Source: Luteibacter aegosomaticola (GTDB taxonomy: Bacteria > Pseudomonadota > Gammaproteobacteria > Xanthomonadales > Rhodanobacteraceae). From it: DNA of 64,000 nucleotides. The stretch spans positions 4,278,001 through 4,342,000 of the forward strand of contig NZ_CP095741.1 of assembly GCF_023078475.1 (NCBI RefSeq), in the 5' to 3' direction. Both the position numbers and the translations under genes were made by a program. How positions within the stretch are numbered: the stretch's first letter is position 1; the number at the start of each line of letters is the position of its first letter. Shown piece after piece: positions 1 to 7,815 of this stretch. The notes under the pieces are model-generated. The model did not search any database and was not told where the DNA came from. It was given only the letters and a program-made list of their open reading frames with translations.

Positions 1-1852
1 CACCGAAGGCAGCTTCGTAGGTCGCCTTACCCTCCATAACTCGAACGAACGCATCATGTGGCCAGGACGACTTTCCCCGCTCCTTCTCGACAACCTCGTA
101 TGGTGGATTCCCAACAATCGCTGAGAATCCTCCGCCCTTCATTACGTCGGAGAATGTGTCCCGGAAATCGAGCGGATTCAGAGCTCTAGCGTCCTCGTCA
201 CCAGGGTCGCTATCGCCCAAATCATCCCAACCGACGAGGCTATTTCCACATACAACATTCTGGCTCAAGTCTGGAAGTAGCTTTATCGCCTTTCCATCAC
301 CAAAGTCCATTGCGAACTGCCTTGCCGAACCCGCACTCTCGTTCTCAAGAAGCTTGAGAAACAGCGAGAGCTGGGACACCTCGACGGCCTGGCGGTCAAT
401 ATCAACACCGTACACGCACTTTGTGAGGATATCCCGTCGGAGCTTCAGTCCTAGCCGCCACAGGCCATTGTCGTCGCGCACACACCCGTGATTCTTAGCC
501 TTCGCGTCTCTGTCCGCTGCCAAGACAGCATCTTCCTTACCCTCGTTGTACCAACGCTCGAGATAATTTAAGAGAAAGCCGTATACACCCAGTAGAAAGC
601 TGCCAGATCCACAGGCGATGTCGGCAATTTTGAGCGACCAGACATCCTTAGGCTCGCGGCCGTTCACCAGAGGACCGAGCGTCCTCTCGACAATATGGGC
701 TACGATATGCTCCGGGGTGTAGTAAACGCCACCGGCCTTCCTTATCTCGGGCTTTTCGACAACCTTGACACGCTTCTCTGTCGCTGAGATCACCTTGCCA
801 AGAAAGCGCTCGTAGATCGATCCCAGAATATGAATTGGAATGACGTTTAAATCATAGGGCGAATTGAGATGCGAAAGTCGCTCACAGACATCCCCAAACT
901 GATCGGCATCAACTGGAAAGTCTCGACGATCAAGTGAGGGGTGCACCTTGAAAATGATGCCGTTGTAGGTAGCGTCTAGCTGACGACTAGCCTCCAAGAA
1001 ATCTGTCCAAGCATCTTGTCTGCGGCCGAGATCGGCCACACGCAAGTTTGGCTCAATGAGCTTATCCTCGAGAAATCGGAGGAAGACGAGGCGGTCGAGC
1101 GTCTTCTGGGTAATCTCAGTCAAAGTAAGGGAGTTTAGCGACGGATCTGCCCTTTTGAAGACTTTGGCGAGAGTCTCTCGATGCTCCTCCAGCTCTGCCA
1201 GGAAGCTCTCGTCAACCGACATATACGCGCCAGCAAACAGCGCTCGCTGCTTAGCACCGCCTTTGGCTTTCGGCAATGCTTCGACATAGCGGTCAAACGC
1301 CCCAGTCGCCAGCGCTTCGCGAGAAAATATCCAGTAGAACTCTGCGAATCGCTCCTCGTCTCGGAAGTCCGAGAATCGATATGTCTTGATTGCTTGATCC
1401 AAGACAGAGTCAATATTAGGTCGACGGCGGCAGTCGAGGATGAGGATTTGCTCAAAGTCCGTCAAAACGGCAAGGGGAGTTCCAGCGCTCCAGCCGTACC
1501 GAACAGTCTGGAAATGCGCGTCTTTGCTGTTTACAAGATCTATGCTGGGCTTCTTTGCTTCCACGTAGAATCGCACGGTGTTGAAGTCAGGTGCGAGCGA
1601 AAATGAATAGTCCGCCTTCTTCTGAGTCAAGGCGAATGCCACCGTCTTCTCAACCTTAACTTCCTGCTCCCACGGGTTCCGTTGTGACCGATGAAGAACG
1701 TCCCATCCAAGTGCCTCGAAGAACGGGTCAATAAAGTCCTTCCGAACCTCGGCCTCCTGGTAGTTTGGCTGCAAGAACTTATTGATATGCTCTTGAAAGG
1801 AATCAATGAGTTCAACGACACGTTCAAAAGCAAGACCGAGTGAATCGCTCAT
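1..1852 (-). CDS. Type IIG (Eco57I-like) restriction endonuclease/adenine methyltransferase, 3' end outside window
   Basis: A continuous frame from an ATG at 1852 runs off the left edge (617 residues visible). Residues about 75-105 look like a PD-(D/E)xK nuclease: KADYSF then FYVEAKKPS, giving D81, E98 and K100. A helical spacer follows, then an N6-adenine methyltransferase: GGVYYTPEHIV, motif I ADIACGSGSFL near residue 407, VDIDRQAVEVSQLSLFL, and motif IV IVGNPPYE near 580. This order (nuclease, helicase-free spacer, gamma-type MTase) is that of single-chain type IIG enzymes, where one polypeptide both methylates and cuts; the missing C-terminal part would hold the target recognition domain. 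It is A/T-richer than the genes after 6.4 kb and lies beside an ABC-3C operon, so it is probably part of a defence island. The alternative is a methyltransferase-only BREX/DISARM relative, but the N-terminal nuclease motif argues against that. Confidence 0.88.
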   Translation of the reverse strand, partial: MSDSLGLAFERVVELIDSFQEHINKFLQPNYQEAEVRKDFIDPFFEALGWDVLHRSQRNPWEQEVKVEKTVAFALTQKKADYSFSLAPDFNTVRFYVEAKKPSIDLVNSKDAHFQTVRYGWSAGTPLAVLTDFEQILILDCRRRPNIDSVLDQAIKTYRFSDFRDEERFAEFYWIFSREALATGAFDRYVEALPKAKGGAKQRALFAGAYMSVDESFLAELEEHRETLAKVFKRADPSLNSLTLTEITQKTLDRLVFLRFLEDKLIEPNLRVADLGRRQDAWTDFLEASRQLDATYNGIIFKVHPSLDRRDFPVDADQFGDVCERLSHLNSPYDLNVIPIHILGSIYERFLGKVISATEKRVKVVEKPEIRKAGGVYYTPEHIVAHIVERTLGPLVNGREPKDVWSLKIADIACGSGSFLLGVYGFLLNYLERWYNEGKEDAVLAADRDAKAKNHGCVRDDNGLWRLGLKLRRDILTKCVYGVDIDRQAVEVSQLSLFLKLLENESAGSARQFAMDFGDGKAIKLLPDLSQNVVCGNSLVGWDDLGDSDPGDEDARALNPLDFRDTFSDVMKGGGFSAIVGNPPYEVVEKERGKSSWPHDAFVRVMEGKATYEAAFG

Positions 1853-2144
1853 TAGGTATCCTAGAATGGAGTAATCGTCCGCACCCTCGCTCTGCCGCAC
1901 GCTGAAGCGTCATTGATGCCGGTTCTTAGCAATTATCGTATACGCGGATAGGCGCTGTCATTTTTGGTATCAGCCTCACCACGGCGTGCAAGCAATAGCG
2001 CGTGTCCTCTGGTGCCGCGAGGTTCGAACGCTAAATTCCCATCGTGAATCAATCGGCTGCCGAGGCTATATTCCTCTCTGTCGCTCGTCCATCATTTCGC
2101 AGCCTCCATAGCCCGAAGCATCCGGATCGTTTGTTGCCTGAGCT

Positions 2145-2360
2145 CGGCGCCCCCCAAAGGCCGTCGCGCGGGATCTCGCGCTTCAAATCGGCTAAGCACC
2201 GTTCGGTATGATCATGTGCTTCCGACGGGTTCCGAAAGACGAGCATGTCTATTTCGCCTCGCCGGAAGCAGTCATTGAAGCGCTCGATGAAGCCATTCAG
2301 CATCAACTCGATGAAGTCCAGATCGCCCGTTCTTCTGCGCTGCGCCCATTCTGCTAGCGC
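2145..2360 (-). pseudogene. Remnant of IS3-type integrase (OrfB C-terminus)
   Basis: The reverse strand encodes a stretch reading ALAEWAQRRR, LDFIE, NGFIERFN, LVFRNPSEA, IPRDGLWGAP. This follows the C-terminal pattern of IS3/IS481 DDE integrases (DAWA, LDFIxPGKP, NAFIExFN, RPHxxLG), including the third catalytic Glu region (FIERFN). The PGKP part is damaged, no N-terminal half is present and no start or terminal repeats are seen, so it is a dead fragment. In the rest of the 1853-2470 gap I see no gene. The remnant separates the restriction gene from the ABC-3C operon, consistent with an island built by mobile elements. Confidence 0.7.
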
Positions 2361-2470
2361 GACGGCCACACGGCAGCCTGCAGAGGAACAGAAGGTCCAG
2401 CCGGCTACCAGCGCAACTGGAGGCACGTCGCAAGGCAGCTTGTCTCGTACTAGGGACGCGCGGCACCGAC

Positions 2471-4177
2471 CTACAACCGAAAGAGCTTGTCGTCCTGACT
2501 GAGCTGGAGAATCGTATTCTCCTTAAGAAACGTCTCACTGATCCCCGGTAGCTTGTCGCTGATAGCGGCAAGAATTAGTTGCCCCTCTAAGGAATTGGCC
2601 GCCGTCAGGAGTTCAGATAACTGATTACCATGGATAGCCTCTACGCCATCGTGACAAACGAAAGTTGGAAAGTTGATGCCGGCGGCATGTAGAAATTTGA
2701 TGTAGGCGATATCAAAGGCAGCCGTCTGTGAAACCTTCTTGCCAGCGCCGACGTTCGCACCTACTGATGTCAGAGAAAAGACGATCGATCCGTTCTTTGA
2801 CTCATCGAAGGTTAGTAAGTACTGCTCGCCGTATAAGTCTTTCGAAAGAGATGAGAAAAATTTGTTGAATAGCGACACGCGCTGCGTCAGCCTCGCCTTT
2901 CCTTCCTCTATGAACTTCCTGGTTAAACTGATTTTCTCATCAATGTGCTCCAACGAGTTTCGAAGCGACTGAATTGCATGAAGGCTCTCCTCCAGTCGAC
3001 CCACCTGCTTAAGCATTTCATGCAGATCTTCTTGGGCTTCGAGGGCCATCTCGAAAGCCCGTGTTTTGCGCAGAGCAACCACAAAGCTATCCTCCTCTTC
3101 CTGAAGTCTCTCGAGTTCTCGGAGATGGCTCGCGGCGGTTTCTTTCAGCCCGTGCACCTGCAGTTGAAGAAAACGCTCCTTCCGGCCACGCAAATTCACC
3201 ACAAAGTCGGAAAGTTCTTCCCAATCGCGATGAAGCCTTTCGTTGTATTTCCCAGCTTCTGAGTAAATCGATTTGACGGCAACATCGTCAATACCGCTGT
3301 ACTCATGCTTCAGACTCTCAATTGCCGAGCTCACTGAAGCAATCTCAGCCTCAACCTTTGCCAGTCGGCTTCCAGCATCCGAAGCCTTCGCACGGATTTT
3401 AGAAACGGCATTGGCGGCGGCGGTGATCTCGGAAACCTCACCGCGGAGATGGATTGAGGCCTGTGCGTCGTCAATCTTTCGACGCAGGTGCAGCAAGAGC
3501 TGCTCGATCTCACCCTCTTTTCGCTGGCGAGTTGCCCCGAGAAGATCGCGCGCTACAGTGCCACGCCTGATATTCAGGGAGGACCGTTCCTCCAAGACAT
3601 CAACGTCAAAGAATCCGAAGAGAAAGAGGTGCACTGCCTCATAGTCGACCTCCTTGCCGAAGGGCCCAAGGAACTTCAACGTCTTGCTCATCAAACCGGC
3701 CGAAGACCTCACGAACTTCGGTGCCAGTTGGCGCAAGCTGGGCTTTCTCGACTTTGTGCCGAACAGGATGTTTTTTACTTCGTCACGGTATGTGGCAATC
3801 GAATCTTGCAGAACATCGTCGATGCTTAGCACGCCCGTTCCCTTCTTCCCCTTCACCTTGAAAGAACGACAGAACGAATGAACGCCGCGGATTCTGTCGT
3901 AAATCGTCAAGGTGATGACGACTGCTGGAGTTCCATGCAGAAGGTCGAAAACTTCTTGATTAATACTTCCCCTAAACTCAGAATCGCGCCATATTTCGTC
4001 GCCGTCTGCCCCGAGGCAGAAATCGATAAGACGCAGGACCGTTGTCTTACCAACATTGTTGCCACTTTGCTGCCCCCGACCGGTAGGTCCATCGAGGATG
4101 AGATTCAAGCCGTCTTTGAAGGTAATTTCGCGCAACAACTGATTCCCGCGCTCAATGCAGAGCGATACTAGACGCAT
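2471..4177 (-). CDS. ABC-3C system ABC-type ATPase (DUF2326-like)
   Basis: 568 residues. The N-terminus has a RecF/SMC-like ATPase half with Walker A GNNVGKTT (K44) after an ILDGPTG lead. Residues about 230-450 are mostly charged helices predicted to form a coiled coil. The C-terminal half carries the rest of the ATPase fold, with a Walker-B-like FVCHDG (D510) and a final ISDKLP segment. This layout matches DUF2326 ATPases of ABC three-component systems, which comparative genomics predicts to be conflict (anti-invader) systems in which the ATPase senses or remodels nucleoprotein and activates an effector. It is the last gene of a four-gene operon; its ATG overlaps the preceding stop by 10 bases. 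The overall class is fairly sure; the trigger and the role are not known from sequence. Confidence 0.78.
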   Translation of the reverse strand: MRLVSLCIERGNQLLREITFKDGLNLILDGPTGRGQQSGNNVGKTTVLRLIDFCLGADGDEIWRDSEFRGSINQEVFDLLHGTPAVVITLTIYDRIRGVHSFCRSFKVKGKKGTGVLSIDDVLQDSIATYRDEVKNILFGTKSRKPSLRQLAPKFVRSSAGLMSKTLKFLGPFGKEVDYEAVHLFLFGFFDVDVLEERSSLNIRRGTVARDLLGATRQRKEGEIEQLLLHLRRKIDDAQASIHLRGEVSEITAAANAVSKIRAKASDAGSRLAKVEAEIASVSSAIESLKHEYSGIDDVAVKSIYSEAGKYNERLHRDWEELSDFVVNLRGRKERFLQLQVHGLKETAASHLRELERLQEEEDSFVVALRKTRAFEMALEAQEDLHEMLKQVGRLEESLHAIQSLRNSLEHIDEKISLTRKFIEEGKARLTQRVSLFNKFFSSLSKDLYGEQYLLTFDESKNGSIVFSLTSVGANVGAGKKVSQTAAFDIAYIKFLHAAGINFPTFVCHDGVEAIHGNQLSELLTAANSLEGQLILAAISDKLPGISETFLKENTILQLSQDDKLFRL

Positions 4178-4407
4178 TTTTGAATTTCCCCATTCTCATC
4201 AAGCTTCACGGCGTCGATGAGGTAAAGCCACGCCGCCGCAGCGATGGCCTGCGTCGGCGATATCGCGCGCTTAGTGAGCAGACTCATTCGCTCCTGGAGG
4301 CCAAGCAAGTCAAGCTTGCCATCGGCTACGTCACCAAGAGCTTGCAGCGCGACGGCGCCGAGGTAGTAGCCGCAGTTCCATGGACTCTGTTCACGAGGCA
4401 AGAGCAT
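4168..4407 (-). CDS. ABC-3C middle component (MC6-like)
   Basis: 79 residues starting MLLPREQSP and ending with a LYLIDAVKLDENGEI segment. Small winged-helix-like proteins with an N-terminal 'LLP' start, a helical core and a C-terminal 'LfxLGaIxL' strand are the middle components of ABC-3C systems, thought to bridge the ATPase and the effector. It overlaps the upstream gene by 17 bases and the ATPase gene by 10, so the three are translationally coupled. The call rests mainly on this position and on size; sequence similarity to the MC6 family is by recollection of its pattern. Confidence 0.65.
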   Translation of the reverse strand: MLLPREQSPWNCGYYLGAVALQALGDVADGKLDLLGLQERMSLLTKRAISPTQAIAAAAWLYLIDAVKLDENGEIQKCV

Positions 4408-5098
4408 CGTCGGGCCTCTCTAGAACTTCGCATTCAATTACGGCATCGGCAACGATCAACGAGACTGCCAAGTGTGCCGTCTCCTGCATCACAGTCACAC
4501 TGCTCCCACTTGAGAAATCCGCAAGCATTACCTCTACCACCGCCAAAACGAGACTAACGGCGTGAGCTCTAGCAACGGCGTGCGCATCAGCAGGTTTTAA
4601 TTCAAGGAGATCACACAGCTTGTGCAGCTGCTCCATGTATGCCACTGCGGCCCTGCGACGAACCATGCGGCGCGCGTCATCGTTGCGCTGCTCAGCACCG
4701 CTATAGGCTGACTCAAGGACGCTCGAATACTTAGAGTAATCGGTGATGATGTAATGCGCCGATGGGAAGTCGTTGTAAGCGAGCTTCACGCTAACCTCGG
4801 GCGGTAGCGTTCGCATGGGTCCGGTGTTGTATGCAACCAGATCTTCCGAAAACCGGACGACGACGCTAGAAAGGTAAGACGGAAGTTCACGAGCAATCTG
4901 CCGCTCGATCAAAGTGACGCTTTGTGCGCTGATATTGCAGATTGACCCGTAGTTGTCTCCGGCAACGGCAACGCTACTGTTCCCAGCAGAGATGGACACT
5001 TCCTGCTGCGACGGCGAAGCCTTAAGAAGATTGGTCACGGCTGGCAGCAGCGCCGACAAGGCCGAACCGCTTTGACGCTTGCCGTGTTCCTCAGTCAT
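4391..5098 (-). CDS. ABC-3C C-terminal-domain protein with N-terminal Gly/Asn beta motif
   Basis: 235 residues from the ATG at 5098, preferred over an upstream TTG because it forms a 4-base ATGA overlap with the stop of the preceding gene. Residues 38-57 (AGNSSVAVAGDNYGSICNIS) are a short beta-prone motif closely matching one in the neighbouring membrane protein. Residues about 60-160 contain PPEVSVKLAYNDF and IITDYSKYSSVLESAY followed by a basic helix ending in YMEQL, which resembles the C-terminal domain shared by ABC-3C effectors. The last third is helical and hydrophobic in parts. No nuclease or peptidase motif is visible, so the toxic activity may lie in the partner membrane protein. It could alternatively be a regulator without effector function. 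Confidence 0.6.
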   Translation of the reverse strand: MTEEHGKRQSGSALSALLPAVTNLLKASPSQQEVSISAGNSSVAVAGDNYGSICNISAQSVTLIERQIARELPSYLSSVVVRFSEDLVAYNTGPMRTLPPEVSVKLAYNDFPSAHYIITDYSKYSSVLESAYSGAEQRNDDARRMVRRRAAVAYMEQLHKLCDLLELKPADAHAVARAHAVSLVLAVVEVMLADFSSGSSVTVMQETAHLAVSLIVADAVIECEVLERPDDALAS

Positions 5099-5364
5099 TT
5101 TGCAGCCAAGTGCCAAGCGTGCCAGAGGGTAACTGCTATGCCTAATAGTTCCACTCCGACGGCGAAGTAGGTGAGTCGATGCGAACCGTGAGGCAACGGA
5201 GATGGCGTACCGCAGTTTACGTTGGTGATCGATCCGGTGTTTTTCCCGCCGACAGCGACGGAGCCAGTACTCGCTTCAACTTGAACGACCTTAGATTTCG
5301 AGCGGCCGGCAAAGAAAAGAACAATGCCTAATGCCATCAATGTCAGGCCCACATAGAGTTCCAT
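5095..5364 (-). CDS. Two-helix membrane protein of the ABC-3C operon
   Basis: 89 residues. A hydrophobic helix (about 3-20) is followed by RSKSK, a 20-residue beta motif (31-50, ASTGSVAVGGKNTGSITNVN), a short Pro/Gly linker and a second hydrophobic helix (about 66-86). The motif shares 11 of 20 residues with residues 38-57 of the next protein, so the two may assemble through it. First gene of the operon; AGGGG lies 10 bases upstream of the ATG. I recognise no named family. Small two-helix membrane proteins are common effectors in abortive-infection systems, so a membrane-disrupting role is a reasonable inference, not a demonstrated one. Confidence 0.6.
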   Translation of the reverse strand: MELYVGLTLMALGIVLFFAGRSKSKVVQVEASTGSVAVGGKNTGSITNVNCGTPSPLPHGSHRLTYFAVGVELLGIAVTLWHAWHLAAK

Positions 5365-6032
5365 CTGATTTTTCCCCTGAAATTATTAGTTCAACCGCCA
5401 ATAGCGCATTGAAGCCGATCCGACATCCGAAGAGATTCCTTGTCGCGACTCTACGATGAGGGACGATGGAATCGCGCACTCTGAACGGCTTCGAAAGTTA
5501 CAATTGCGGCATTGCAGTCAACATCAGTAACGCCATCCAACTCTACCGTCATTCGGCGGCGCTGCCGAATTCACGATAAGCGGCGAGGTTTCAACTGCGC
5601 CGAAGATACTGCGCCGACCGACCTGCGCCCGAATAAAAACGCGCATCAGATTTGCTCTTGAAGTATGAGGCCACGAGGTAGAGAGGCGAGCGTCTTTAAG
5701 AGAGTTGGCACGCAGATTTGCCGAAAAAGCCTCCTCGGTGCTAGCCGCTTGTCAGGCTTAGGGCGCCAGTCAACCACTTCCGGTACGGCACCAGGATCGC
5801 TGATCGGAGGCCGGGCAGAAACGGCCCATTGGGATGCTGCGCGCGCTAATCCTGAGGGTGACCACCTTGTTTGACTCGAGGGCCATCGCCCCCCCCTAGC
5901 CAGGCCGAGGCCGTTCTACCCCAAAGCGCGTCAGACTTGTTAGCAACGGAGCTGACGTTGCCGTCGTTGTGATCACCGTCTTAACCGACTGCCAGCGAGC
6001 GCACAACGTCCGCTTCTCTACGTCGTAAGGCG
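5365..6032. other. Gap with no recognisable gene, 5' of the defence operon
   Basis: No open frame here has a convincing start, codon use or family pattern, and no REP palindrome occurs. The stretch must hold the promoter of the four-gene operon that starts at 5364, but I could not assign -35/-10 boxes with confidence. It is probably decayed DNA at the island edge, since a broken gene copy follows directly. Confidence 0.5.
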
Positions 6033-6263
6033 ACTCACCGGAACTTCTAATACCCACGATTTAAGAAAGTCTGCCCCGTCCATCAGCACCAGCGCCTGCG
6101 TATTGCGCTTGGCGAAAAGCGTAGCGCGCCCCGTCAACTTAACGGTATTCGAGAGCTCAAGGAGACGGTGCACCTCGTGCGGGGTGACCGCATTTAGGCG
6201 AGATATTGCTGATGGTCACGTACTGCGCGCGCTTGAGGAGCGGCCCCGTAAGATGTACGTGAA
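6033..6263 (-). pseudogene. Degraded partial copy of the nrdJb-like gene
   Basis: The DNA from 6033 (ACTCACC..AATACCCAC, then CATCAGCACCAGCGCCTGCGT) closely follows 6978-7075, the 3' end of the intact nrdJb-like gene, including the zinc-ribbon codons. At about 6130 the match jumps to the part equivalent to 7465-7572 (TCGAG..AGCTC, GCGGGGT, TTGCTGATGGTCACGTAC, AGATGTACGTG). The roughly 390 bases between these blocks are missing. Substitutions and frame breaks abolish coding. It is therefore a decayed, internally deleted duplicate lying about 900 bp from the functional gene, on the same strand. The stretch 6264-6388 shows nothing else. Confidence 0.85.
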
Positions 6264-6388
6264 TCGGAGGCCGAATAGGCCTTCGATTCAATAAGTGGCA
6301 GGGCGCGAATAGCACGTTCGCCATGCGTTAAGGCAGACGACACCATGCGCTCTACCCGAGAACAGGCGGCATCGTAGACGAAGTCCGG

Positions 6389-6811
6389 TTATGAACGGAA
6401 AAGCTGCCCACGAAGGCTCTCAACAAATGCGCCTGCTTCACTCCGGACCCAAGGCCATCCCTTCGCGACGTTCAAGTCCTGGCCTGCGGTATTCACAACC
6501 ACGGTCGGCGAACCCCAAAGCAGCAGTACGCCGAAGAACACCGCTAGTAGCCCACCAACGGTCAGAATGGCATTGCCGGAGCCGAGACACCCAAGTCCGA
6601 CCAGCACCAAAAAGAGACCACCAACAATTGAGCGCGTGATGTCGAGCCGCACCGACGTGACGTGCTGCAGAGGAATATCCTGGCGGGAACCTCCGCTCAG
6701 CCAGCCCTTAGCGCGAAAGAAGACTAGTCGCTTGCTAGTGACAGTTCCGAAGGCATTCTCGAGAAAGGTCTGTTCTGCGCTTGCTGCGCTGCCCTGTGCT
6801 ACGTCGGTCAT
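6389..6811 (-). CDS. Membrane protein with PH-like (bPH) domain, unknown function
   Basis: 140 residues from the ATG at 6811, chosen because AAGGAG lies 6 bases upstream; a longer frame reaches 6874 without a ribosome site. TSKRLVFFRAKGWLSGG, then IPLQHVTSVRLD, is the strand pattern of small bacterial PH-like domains. It is followed by a tight hydrophobic hairpin (about 62-100) and a final beta/helix part ending in AGAFVESLR, also typical of these domains. Such proteins sit in the inner membrane with the PH-like fold split by the two helices; their ligands are mostly unknown. It lies between the broken gene copy and the RNR operon and is probably a separate transcript, given the hairpin terminator upstream. 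Confidence 0.6.
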   Translation of the reverse strand: MTDVAQGSAASAEQTFLENAFGTVTSKRLVFFRAKGWLSGGSRQDIPLQHVTSVRLDITRSIVGGLFLVLVGLGCLGSGNAILTVGGLLAVFFGVLLLWGSPTVVVNTAGQDLNVAKGWPWVRSEAGAFVESLRGQLFRS

Positions 6812-6926
6812 TTGTCGCTCCTTGGTTACCGAATATGAGGAATATCCGACCAAGGTTATCGACAAGATCTTCACATACTTTAGACCCCGGACCGGAAGGC
6901 CTTATGCCCTTTCGGCACATAAGAAA

Positions 6927-6948
6927 AGGCCTCGATTTCTCGAGGCCT
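6927..6948. terminator. Hairpin terminator after the RNR operon
   Basis: A perfect 9-bp stem AGGCCTCGA/TCGAGGCCT with a TTTC loop. On the minus strand it is followed by TTTCTT, 31 bases after the stop of the nrdJb-like gene; on the plus strand by a weaker CTCTTT. Confidence 0.8.
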
Positions 6949-6978
6949 CTCTTTAGTAGCTTCGGACGCGAGAAGAAC

Positions 6979-7752
6979 TCACCCGCACTTCGAATACCCA
7001 CAATTCAAACAAGTCTGGCACCCATCCATCAGCACCAGCGCCTGCGTATTGCACTTGGCGCAAAGCGTAGCGCCAGCCGGGAAGCCAGCGGCATTGGTGT
7101 GGGAGTCGGCGGCCGGGGCCTCGGGGCTAACGGCGTCGCTCACAGGGTGAGCTCCTACGGGAGCAGCAGCGGGCTTCGCCGCAGCCTTCTCATAAGCAGC
7201 GCGCTTTTCAGCGATCAGCCGCTTGGTCGACTCGTCCATTTCCGGATCGTGGATCAGGCCAATGGACTTCATGTGCTGCTCGATGACGGCACCAATCTCG
7301 GCCACGATGCTGGGCATGTACACGCCGCCCGCCTTGAAGTAGCCGCCACGCGGGTCGAAGACAGCCTTGAGCTCTTCGACGATGAACGTCACGTCGCCAC
7401 CCTTGCGGAAGACGGCGGACAGGATTCGGGTGAGCGCCACGATCCACTGGAAGTGGTCCATGTTCTTCGAGTTGATGAAAAGCTCGAAGGGACGGCGCTG
7501 CTCATGCGGGGTACCCGCATTGAGGACGATATCGTTGATGGTCACGTACAGCGCGTGCTCGAAGAGCGGCGACTTGATCTTGTACGTGTTGCCCACCAGG
7601 GTTTCCGGACGCTCGAGGCTCTCGTGCATCTGGATGACTTCGGCGACGGGTGCGACCTCTTTGACCGGCGCGGCTGCGACGGCTGCGGGTGCTTTGTCCT
7701 CGGGCTTTACGACGTTATAGCCCTTGATCTTCTTCTCGATCTTGATCGCCAT
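6979..7752 (-). CDS. NrdJb-like TSCPD and zinc-ribbon protein of class II ribonucleotide reductase
   Basis: 257 residues. Residues about 45-165 form a TSCPD domain (VGNTYKIKSPLFEHALYVTI, PFELFINSKN, GGDVTFIVEEL), and the C-terminus is a zinc ribbon CAKCN..CQTCLNCGYSKC. In split class II ribonucleotide reductases this is the second chain (NrdJb), which works with the catalytic NrdJa chain encoded upstream. The linker around 198-206 reads PVGAHPVSD, encoded by a single reversed REP palindrome (7135-7158), so part of this protein derives from a repeat element. It is the last gene of nrdJ, lysine-rich protein, nrdJb, and ends before a hairpin terminator. A decayed partial copy lies at 6033-6263. 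Confidence 0.85.
   Translation of the reverse strand: MAIKIEKKIKGYNVVKPEDKAPAAVAAAPVKEVAPVAEVIQMHESLERPETLVGNTYKIKSPLFEHALYVTINDIVLNAGTPHEQRRPFELFINSKNMDHFQWIVALTRILSAVFRKGGDVTFIVEELKAVFDPRGGYFKAGGVYMPSIVAEIGAVIEQHMKSIGLIHDPEMDESTKRLIAEKRAAYEKAAAKPAAAPVGAHPVSDAVSPEAPAADSHTNAAGFPAGATLCAKCNTQALVLMDGCQTCLNCGYSKCG
7135..7158 (-). repeat. Single REP (family A) inside the nrdJb-like gene
   Basis: Read on the minus strand it is GTAGGAGCTCACCCTGTGAGCGAC. It differs from the usual family A palindrome by one compensated pair (GCTCAC/GTGAGC), so the hairpin is kept. It encodes VGAHPVSD in the open frame. Confidence 0.85.
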
Positions 7753-7815
7753 GGTGTTTCTCTCTAACAGGTGGATATCCGGCCCGGCGCGAACGCCGGG
7801 CCGGATGGGTACTAC

